DNA of 64,000 nucleotides from Chryseobacterium sp. JUb7 (lineage in GTDB: Bacteria; Bacteroidota; Bacteroidia; Flavobacteriales; Weeksellaceae): positions 47,024 through 111,023 of the forward strand of contig NZ_JANUFF010000015.1 in the NCBI RefSeq assembly GCF_024806495.1. The letters are read 5' to 3'. Positions within the stretch are counted from its first letter, which is position 1, and every line of letters starts with the position of its first letter. Shown piece by piece: positions 58,045-64,000 of the stretch. The notes below the pieces were generated by a model. It was not told where the DNA came from, did no database searches, and saw only the letters and a list, made by a program, of their open reading frames with translations. The translations under genes and the position numbers were made by a program.

Positions 58045-59361
58045 TTAGTATCTGTAATACTCAGGTTTGAATGGACCTTTCACGTCAACACCGATGTATT
58101 CAGCTTGCTCAGTTGAAAGAACTTCGAGCTCAACGCTTAATTTCTTAAGGTGAAGAGCAGCAACTTTTTCATCCAAATGCTTAGGCAACATATACACTTC
58201 GTTTCCGTAAGCTGCAGAGTTGTTCCAAAGCTCGATTTGAGCCAAAGTCTGGTTAGAGAAAGAGTTCGACATTACGAAAGATGGGTGACCTGTAGCACAA
58301 CCAAGGTTTACCAATCTACCTTCAGCAAGAATGATAACTTCTTTACCTTCTTCCAGTGTATAGATATCTACTTGAGGCTTCACTTCAGATTTTGTGTGAC
58401 CATAGTTTTCGTTTAACCAAGCCATATCGATTTCGTTATCGAAGTGTCCGATGTTACAAACGATCGCTTTATCTTTTAATTTTAAGAAATGTTCTTTTCT
58501 TACAATGTTGAAGTTACCCGTAGTCGTGATTACGATATCTGCGTTATCAACTACAGTATCTAATCTTTTTACTTCATAACCGTCCATTGCAGCCTGTAAA
58601 GCACAGATTGGATCGATTTCAGTTACAGTAACGATAGAACCTGCTCCTCTGAAAGATGCAGCAGTACCTTTACCAACGTCTCCGTATCCGCAAACTACCA
58701 CTCTTTTTCCAGCCAACATTACATCTGTAGCTCTTCTTACAGCATCTACTGCAGATTCTTTACATCCGTATTTGTTATCGAATTTAGATTTAGTAACTGA
58801 ATCGTTTACGTTGATAGCAGGCATTACCAAAGTTCCGTTCTTCATTCTTTCGTACAGTCTGTGAACACCAGTTGTCGTTTCTTCAGAAAGCCCTTTGATA
58901 TCTTTTGTGAATTCAGGATATTTATCGAAAACCATATTCGTTAAATCTCCACCATCATCCAAAATCATGTTTAATGGTTTTCTGTCTTCACCGAAGAATA
59001 AAGTCTGCTCAATACACCAGTCAAATTCTTCTTCATTTAAGCCTTTCCAAGCGTAAACCGGAATTCCTGCAGCAGCAATAGCAGCAGCAGCATGATCTTG
59101 TGTAGAGAAAATATTACAAGAAGACCAGGTAACTTCAGCTCCTAAAGCTACCAGCGTCTCGATAAGCACAGCTGTTTGGATCGTCATGTGAAGACATCCT
59201 GCGATTCTTGCTCCTTTAAGTGGTTGAGATGGTCCGTATTCTTCACGGATAGACATCAAACCAGGCATTTCTGCTTCGGCAAGGGTAATTTCTTTTCTTC
59301 CCCATTCTGCAAGGGATATGTCCTTCACTTTGTAAGGAACGTATTGTGTTGTAGTACTCAT
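58045..59361 (-). CDS. ahcY: adenosylhomocysteinase
   Basis: The 438-residue enzyme splits S-adenosylhomocysteine into adenosine and homocysteine, recycling the product of methyltransferases. Clear segments are ARIAGCLHMTIQTAVLIETL, DDGGDLTNMVFDKYPEF, GCKESAVDAVRRATDVMLAG (catalytic Lys/Asp region) and the NAD-binding VVCGYGDVGKGTAASFRGAG. The C-terminus ends YKPEYYRY-like (PFKPEYYRY), which carries the conserved Lys/Tyr that contact NAD. The upstream minus-strand TAATTTTG box (59410-59403) is a likely promoter element. A terminator follows at 57972. Confidence 0.97.
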   Translation of the reverse strand: MSTTTQYVPYKVKDISLAEWGRKEITLAEAEMPGLMSIREEYGPSQPLKGARIAGCLHMTIQTAVLIETLVALGAEVTWSSCNIFSTQDHAAAAIAAAGIPVYAWKGLNEEEFDWCIEQTLFFGEDRKPLNMILDDGGDLTNMVFDKYPEFTKDIKGLSEETTTGVHRLYERMKNGTLVMPAINVNDSVTKSKFDNKYGCKESAVDAVRRATDVMLAGKRVVVCGYGDVGKGTAASFRGAGSIVTVTEIDPICALQAAMDGYEVKRLDTVVDNADIVITTTGNFNIVRKEHFLKLKDKAIVCNIGHFDNEIDMAWLNENYGHTKSEVKPQVDIYTLEEGKEVIILAEGRLVNLGCATGHPSFVMSNSFSNQTLAQIELWNNSAAYGNEVYMLPKHLDEKVAALHLKKLSVELEVLSTEQAEYIGVDVKGPFKPEYYRY

Positions 59362-59581
59362 ATGTAAATGAATAAGGTTTTAATTCAATTGATAACGAAA
59401 TGCAAAATTACAATTAATAATTTAGATAGAAAAATGACATTTTTGGATTTTGGTTTGGTTGGAAGATGGAGGCTTGAAGATGGAAGAAGTAAGTTTTTAA
59501 AGTCATAAGAATTGTATTTTTTGTTTTACCATTTAGAGTTTACTTAATTTTTTTGAAGCTATTTCCCGCTTGGAATTTATG

Positions 59582-59596
59582 CTGAGCTTGTCGAAG
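59582..59596. repeat. REP-like word, copy B (5' of ahcY)
   Basis: CTGAGCTTGTCGAAG is the exact reverse complement of the word at 58019-58033 on the other side of ahcY. Confidence 0.85.
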
Positions 59597-59828
59597 TACT
59601 ATATCTTTTGTTCCGTTTCACTACACAAAAGGATGTCGTTGCAATCGAGGCTAGGGGTGGCAGTTTTTCATTTCAACATTTGAAAAATAATTAATTAAGA
59701 TCAAATAAAAGATTTAGATAGAGTTTAAATTATTTAGCGAACATCAACTTCCCTCTTCAAACCTCCGACTTCCAACTATTTTAAGAATATTTTATACAGG
59801 AAATTATTTTTCTTTATTCTAAATAAAC

Positions 59829-59836
59829 TATTTTTG
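59829..59836 (+). promoter_or_regulatory. -7 box of the HugZ-like gene
   Basis: TATTTTTG fits TAnnTTTG and lies 19 nt before the ATG at 59856. A matching -33 TTTG is not clear. Confidence 0.45.
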
Positions 59837-59855
59837 CATAAATAAATCTTTTATT

Positions 59856-60386
59856 ATGAATCATACAAATACACAGGAAGACGCACAAAGACAAGCAAAA
59901 CCTCTTACTCCAAAAGTAAAAGAATTAATTGCTAACACAAAAAGTGTAATTTTGGCTACTGTAGATGCTGAAGGGACGCCTAATTCAAGTTATGCTCCTT
60001 TTGTTGAAGTTGACAACACTTTTTATATCTTGGTGTCTTTCATGGCAAAACATACTAAAAACCTTGCTGACGGAAGAAAAACTTCAGTAATGTTTATTGA
60101 AGATGAGTCGGCAACTAAGCAAATTTATGCTCGTGAGAGATTAACGATCGAGGCATCTACTTCTCAGGTTGAAAGAGATTCTGAAATCTGGAATTCTGTT
60201 GTTGCTAAACTAAAAGAAACTCACGGAAAAGTAGTAGATGTTATTGCTGAAATGAAAGATTTTATCTTAATCGGTCTTCACCCTACGAAAGGTTCTTATG
60301 TAAACGGATTTGGAAGTGCTTATTTTGTAGATCAGAATCTAGAAATTATGGAGCACAGAAATGATGTGAATCATCAGTCGAAATAG
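59856..60386 (+). CDS. HugZ-like heme-utilisation protein (split-barrel fold)
   Basis: The 176-residue protein has the FMN-binding split-barrel fold and matches the HugZ group of heme oxygenases/pyridoxamine-phosphate-oxidase-like proteins: KSVILATVDAEGTPNSSYAP (about residues 28-47), SVMFIEDESATKQIYARERL (about 80-100) and the C-terminal KGSYVNGFGSAYFV (about 147-160). HugZ degrades heme to release iron. The heme-binding His of HugZ is not obvious here, so a flavin-binding role remains possible. A promoter box precedes and a terminator follows. Confidence 0.82.
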   Translation: MNHTNTQEDAQRQAKPLTPKVKELIANTKSVILATVDAEGTPNSSYAPFVEVDNTFYILVSFMAKHTKNLADGRKTSVMFIEDESATKQIYARERLTIEASTSQVERDSEIWNSVVAKLKETHGKVVDVIAEMKDFILIGLHPTKGSYVNGFGSAYFVDQNLEIMEHRNDVNHQSK

Positions 60387-60390
60387 TTTG

Positions 60391-60753
60391 CTGGAAGCTG
60401 GATGAAGGAAGTGGGAGGTTTTACTACTAACTGTTTTTTAGATTTTTAGCTTTTAAAATAATATAGAATTCACTTGAGTCTTTGGACTTGAGTGAATTTT
60501 TTTGTTTAAATCTTAAACAACTTATCTTTCGAGATAAAATTCTATTTCTATTGACACACCGTCACTTCGAGTAGATTTTGAAAAAAATCGTATCGAGAAG
60601 TTGCTAAAAGTACAGGTTCTCGGTACAAAATTATTTTCCACTTCATTACAAATAATTTCTACTCGAACTGACGAATATTTTATTTCAAAGAGAAGAAAAA
60701 GATAAAACAGTTAGTAGTAAAACTTCCATCATCAAACTCCCAGCTTCCCACCA
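60391..60753. repeat. 365-bp intergenic element with long inverted-repeat ends
   Basis: The ends (about 60391-60438 and 60703-60753) are imperfect inverted repeats of about 45-50 nt that include a perfect 20-bp pair (60418-60437 with 60704-60723). Between them are the HugZ terminator and a second nested inverted repeat (CGTCACTTCGAGTAGA at 60559-60574 with TCTACTCGAACTGACG at 60658-60673). No open frame is present. The arrangement resembles a non-autonomous mobile element or REP-type cluster. Confidence 0.75.
60467..60503 (+). terminator. terminator after the HugZ-like gene
   Basis: AATTCACTTGAGTC and GACTTGAGTGAATT pair with two mismatches around a short loop and are followed by seven T residues. 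Confidence 0.82.
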
Positions 60754-60766
60754 AAAAATTTTTCAC

Positions 60767-60774
60767 TAATTTTG
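60767..60774 (+). promoter_or_regulatory. -7 box of the phosphopantetheinyl transferase gene
   Basis: TAATTTTG fits TAnnTTTG, 16 nt before the ATG at 60791. It lies just outside the inverted-repeat element. Confidence 0.45.
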
Positions 60775-60790
60775 TCCAATAAACAAACCC

Positions 60791-61405
60791 ATGCCTCTTT
60801 ACCGCGATTTTTCAGATGATACTGCCACAATTCTTGTATGGAAATACGATGAAACTGAAGATTTGGATATTCATCAGCTTTTAGAGCCCGAAAATGCGGA
60901 GAAAGTAAAAGATTATCATCCTAAGAAATTATTAGAGGTTTTAATGGTTCGCAAACTGTTGAAAGGCTTGAAACCACACTCGAAAATACTATATAAGGAC
61001 AGAGAGCCATTTTTGTCACCTAAAGATGCGGAAATTTCCATTACCCATTCTTTTCCTTTTGCGGCGATTGCAATCTCAAAAAATAAAATAGGGATTGATA
61101 TTGAAAAATTTAATCCTAAAATTTTAAGAGTTATTGACAAATTCACGTATGAAAATGAAAGAGGTTTTATTCCTTTTGATAATGAAGTGACTTTTTATAC
61201 AATCATTTGGAGTGTAAAGGAAAGCATGTATAAAATCCATCATTCCAAACATTGGTCACTGAAAAAACATTACGATGTAAGACCTTTTGAACTGAAACAT
61301 CTTCATCATATCAAATGCAGAGTTTATGATGATCAGATATCTGATGAACTAAAGGCGAGAGTAGAGTTTTTTGATGACTATTGTTTTACGATTGTTGAAG
61401 AGTAG
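60791..61405 (+). CDS. 4'-phosphopantetheinyl transferase (Sfp-like)
   Basis: This 204-residue enzyme transfers phosphopantetheine from CoA to carrier proteins. The two core motifs are GIDIEKF (G-x-D-x-E, about residues 97-103) and WSVKESMYK (W-x-x-K-E-x-x-x-K, about 138-146). The length fits the shorter Sfp/HetI type rather than AcpS. It could serve the fatty-acid acyl carrier protein or a secondary-metabolite synthase, but no synthase is in this window. It overlaps the convergent FUSC gene by 20 nt. Confidence 0.92.
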   Translation: MPLYRDFSDDTATILVWKYDETEDLDIHQLLEPENAEKVKDYHPKKLLEVLMVRKLLKGLKPHSKILYKDREPFLSPKDAEISITHSFPFAAIAISKNKIGIDIEKFNPKILRVIDKFTYENERGFIPFDNEVTFYTIIWSVKESMYKIHHSKHWSLKKHYDVRPFELKHLHHIKCRVYDDQISDELKARVEFFDDYCFTIVEE

Positions 61406-63671
61406 ATGTTTCAATCGTTTCAATACTTTTGGATTCGTTTTTATATTTCTCAATCACTTTTCGCTGCTCTTTGGCCACATCATAAATGAGTTCTAGAACA
61501 TCATGAATGTTTTTAAGCTCCGTTAAATGAGATATTTTTTCAGGATCTCTTAAATCGTAGCCTTCATTTTCAATCAGTTCGGTTTTTCTTTTTAAAATCA
61601 AATCTTCAAGTGATGAATCTTCAGGCTCAATACGGCTTTCCATTTTTAGGGCTTCACTGATTTTATCGCCGTTCAAGAGGTTAGAAACCTGCTGCATTTC
61701 AGCCTCAATTTTTTTACTCCAGCCTTCGGCATCTATTTCAGGATATTTTTCATTATCCTTTACATATTGTGAAAGGGAAGCTGTGTAAGCGGTAATCAGG
61801 TGAGAGGTGGCCACAAACTGATGCACTACCTCCAGTTTTTTCTGCTGGTTTTTCGGTTCGGAAATCATTCGCTGGAAGTTATCGGAAAGATTGGCCAGCG
61901 AGATAATGGCATTTTTACGTTTTACTTTATAATCTTCGATATCATAATTTTCGTCCAGGAATTTAGAAATGACGCTTTGGAAATAAATTAAATTACATTC
62001 TGCAGATTTTCTCATTAAATCGAGATTCTGGGTATGCTCCCATACCGGAAGAACGATATAGGCGACCAAAGAAGTAATTAAACCTGCAACAATTGTATCT
62101 ACAATTCTGTCTCTGAAAATAATATCCACTTTTCCGGGACTTAAAAAATTAAAGCTCAGAAATACATAAATCGTCATGAATAAAACAGCCCAGAAATATC
62201 TTCCTTTTAAAAAGCTGAAACACATAACCATGCTTAAAAGCAAAATGGTAAATAATACTCCGTTGATATGAATGAAATGTAAAATTCCATAAGCAATTAC
62301 GGCGCCGACAATCGTTCCGTAGAGTCGGAGAAGGTTTCTTTTTTTGGTGATAGAGTAGGCCGGCTTTAAGATCGCAACGGTCGTGATCAAAATCCAGTAG
62401 GTATGTCCAATGCCCATAAACTGAAACAAAGAAAATGAATACCCTATCAGTAAAGCAATCGTAATTCTCAGTGCATGACGAAAGTGAGAGGAGGAGAAAG
62501 AGATGTTATTCCTTAATACTTTGAAGTTCAGTTTCTCTTCATTCGGCATGAATTTCTTTAAATCCAATCCTGTGGAAAGACTTTTTGCCAGTTTTACGTT
62601 CTGTGAAAAGACTTTGTAAATCTCATTGATTTCTTTTGTAATTTCATTAATGCGCATTAAAATCTGACGCAGAATCATGAAATTTTCAAAATTATCCGGA
62701 GATATTTTTTTGTTTCTAAGATCAAAGTAATGGTGATTTAAACTTTTCAGCTCAACATCAAGATTAAACATAGGTTTGGCTCTCGTTCCGATCTGAAGCG
62801 AGATTCCTATGTTGGTCATCTCTTCAGCCAGTAGATTCAGATAATCGTGGATATTGACCAGAATCATAGTGTCCTCAAAACTTTTCTGAAGCTTTTCGTA
62901 ATCACTTTCAGAGGTCATCAGTTTTTCATGGAGATCCATTGAGTTCAGTAACATCAACATCAGTAAGCGACTGGTAGTGGTTGATTCATTAACGATAACC
63001 CTGGTTTTGAAAACCGTTTCTCTTGTTTCTTCCTGTAGATTTTTTATTTCGATCTGTTTGGCAATTACCTGCGTCGTCAGCTTGTTGAAATCCGGATTTT
63101 TTTCATAATAATTGGCTTTGATTTTTAAAAACTCGGCCAACTGAAGGTAATTCTCACCAATCATCTGACTTGCCAGTTTGTAAGGCTGAATAGTGGTAAC
63201 AATTAAAAATATCAGTAAGAACCAGGTACATCCTGAAGCGAAGATCAGTAAGCTTTTAAAAATATTAGCTCCCGTTAAATGTCCGTCTATAAAGATGGCC
63301 ATAACGACTAAAGACAGTGAACCTACTGCTGCCAATCTTTGTCCATACACTCCGATCAATGAAAAAAACATTCCGAAAATAATGATTTCTGCAAAAACTA
63401 AAATCTTCACATGCATGACCATACTGGCGATGAGCGCAACAAAGACGAAACAGAAAATAGCAAAGGTAAGTGCATTTCTTCTTCGGATAAATGGTCCGGG
63501 CTGATCAGTAAGTGCTACAAAGCTGGTTCCCAGAGGAAAAAGGAAATATTCTTTTAAAATTCCGAAATGGGCAAGAACTAAACAAGGCAGAACAGTAGCC
63601 AATGTAATCCTGATGGCAGAATATACATATTGGCTGGTTACGAATTTTTTGAGTTCCGCGGAATAGTTCAT
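61386..63671 (-). CDS. FUSC-family membrane protein (YccS/YhfK-like)
   Basis: The 761-residue protein has two clusters of membrane helices (about residues 17-165 and 400-545), each followed by a cytoplasmic helical domain, as in FUSC-family (fusaric-acid resistance protein-like, YccS/YhfK) transporters. Motifs include FFLFPLGTSFVALTDQPGPF-like YFLFPLGTSFVALTDQPGPF and the second-half ALRITIALLIGYSFSLFQFM with THWILITTVAILKPAYSITK-like YWILITTVAILKPAYSITKK. It is probably an efflux component; the substrate is unknown. It overlaps the convergent phosphopantetheinyl transferase gene by 20 nt. Confidence 0.9.
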   Translation of the reverse strand: MNYSAELKKFVTSQYVYSAIRITLATVLPCLVLAHFGILKEYFLFPLGTSFVALTDQPGPFIRRRNALTFAIFCFVFVALIASMVMHVKILVFAEIIIFGMFFSLIGVYGQRLAAVGSLSLVVMAIFIDGHLTGANIFKSLLIFASGCTWFLLIFLIVTTIQPYKLASQMIGENYLQLAEFLKIKANYYEKNPDFNKLTTQVIAKQIEIKNLQEETRETVFKTRVIVNESTTTSRLLMLMLLNSMDLHEKLMTSESDYEKLQKSFEDTMILVNIHDYLNLLAEEMTNIGISLQIGTRAKPMFNLDVELKSLNHHYFDLRNKKISPDNFENFMILRQILMRINEITKEINEIYKVFSQNVKLAKSLSTGLDLKKFMPNEEKLNFKVLRNNISFSSSHFRHALRITIALLIGYSFSLFQFMGIGHTYWILITTVAILKPAYSITKKRNLLRLYGTIVGAVIAYGILHFIHINGVLFTILLLSMVMCFSFLKGRYFWAVLFMTIYVFLSFNFLSPGKVDIIFRDRIVDTIVAGLITSLVAYIVLPVWEHTQNLDLMRKSAECNLIYFQSVISKFLDENYDIEDYKVKRKNAIISLANLSDNFQRMISEPKNQQKKLEVVHQFVATSHLITAYTASLSQYVKDNEKYPEIDAEGWSKKIEAEMQQVSNLLNGDKISEALKMESRIEPEDSSLEDLILKRKTELIENEGYDLRDPEKISHLTELKNIHDVLELIYDVAKEQRKVIEKYKNESKSIETIETSTLQQS

Positions 63672-64000
<329 letters not shown>

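Larger units (their letters stand above)
59362..59855. other. intergenic region with dispersed repeats
   Basis: This 494-nt gap holds no convincing gene. It contains the ahcY promoter box near 59403, an AAGATGGAGGCTTGAAGATG-type purine-rich repeat at about 59461, the REP-like word at 59582, an oppositely oriented pyrimidine-rich relative (CTTCAAACCTCCGACTTCC) at about 59755, and the -7 box of the next gene at 59829-59836. Confidence 0.6.

Overview
The window looks like a chromosomal stretch of Chryseobacterium or a close relative (Weeksellaceae, Flavobacteriia). The DNA is AT-rich. Promoters fit the Bacteroidota pattern (TTG or TTTG about 19-23 nt before TAnnTTTG). Two proteins carry type IX secretion C-terminal sorting tails, there is a mevalonate-pathway gene, an aerotolerance (Bat) operon is present, and a multicore microviridin-like peptide cluster closely matches the chryseoviridin family known from Chryseobacterium. 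I saw no tRNA, rRNA, CRISPR array, integrase or transposase.

Layout. 1-1353 (minus): rlmB, a DinB-like protein and the start of a lipoprotein. 1605-9573 (plus): moxR, a GNAT enzyme, a DUF58 protein, a TTG-started membrane protein and batA-batB-batC-batD. 9618-10420: marC and a small membrane protein. 10512-16995 (minus): isochorismate synthase, then an accessory block (beta-barrel-like protein, a sigma factor with a predicted membrane-anchored tail, two paralogous WKN-repeat lipoproteins), then a MenI-like thioesterase, a PlsC-like acyltransferase and an unannotated 20-residue amphipathic peptide gene. 17161-19223: a PspC/PadR stress module. 19533-22004: a secreted protein, an HD phosphohydrolase and a WG-repeat protein. 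22095-24614: a thioesterase preceded by a cobalamin riboswitch, a secreted protein and a small ABC pair. 24743-34449: a T9SS adhesin-like protein, mutS2, ung, lipoproteins, an MscS-type channel and pdxJ.

35434-38238 is the specialised-metabolism locus: three tandem graspetide precursors, a strong hairpin terminator, and two ATP-grasp ligases (MdnB/CdnB-like then MdnC/CdnC-like). Each precursor has a conserved PFFASFLE leader, a GG motif, three or four T-x4-D units at an eight-residue period, and a terminal T-x-K-Y-P-S-D microviridin-type core. This is the most distinctive system in the window. The family is known; these exact precursors may not be.

38498-63671 is mostly housekeeping: an epimerase and acyl-CoA ligase pair, diphosphomevalonate decarboxylase, an EEP-family nuclease/phosphatase, a TauE/DUF1634 pair, purK and purE (about 7 kb apart), a four-gene block of small secreted proteins with a decayed duplicate of one member, a CPA2 antiporter, an EamA transporter, a BspA-like T9SS protein, ahcY, a HugZ-like protein, a phosphopantetheinyl transferase and a FUSC-family protein. 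Intergenic regions from 59362 on are rich in inverted repeats. The last ~120 bases (homopolymer G, C, A and T runs) look like a contig-end artefact.
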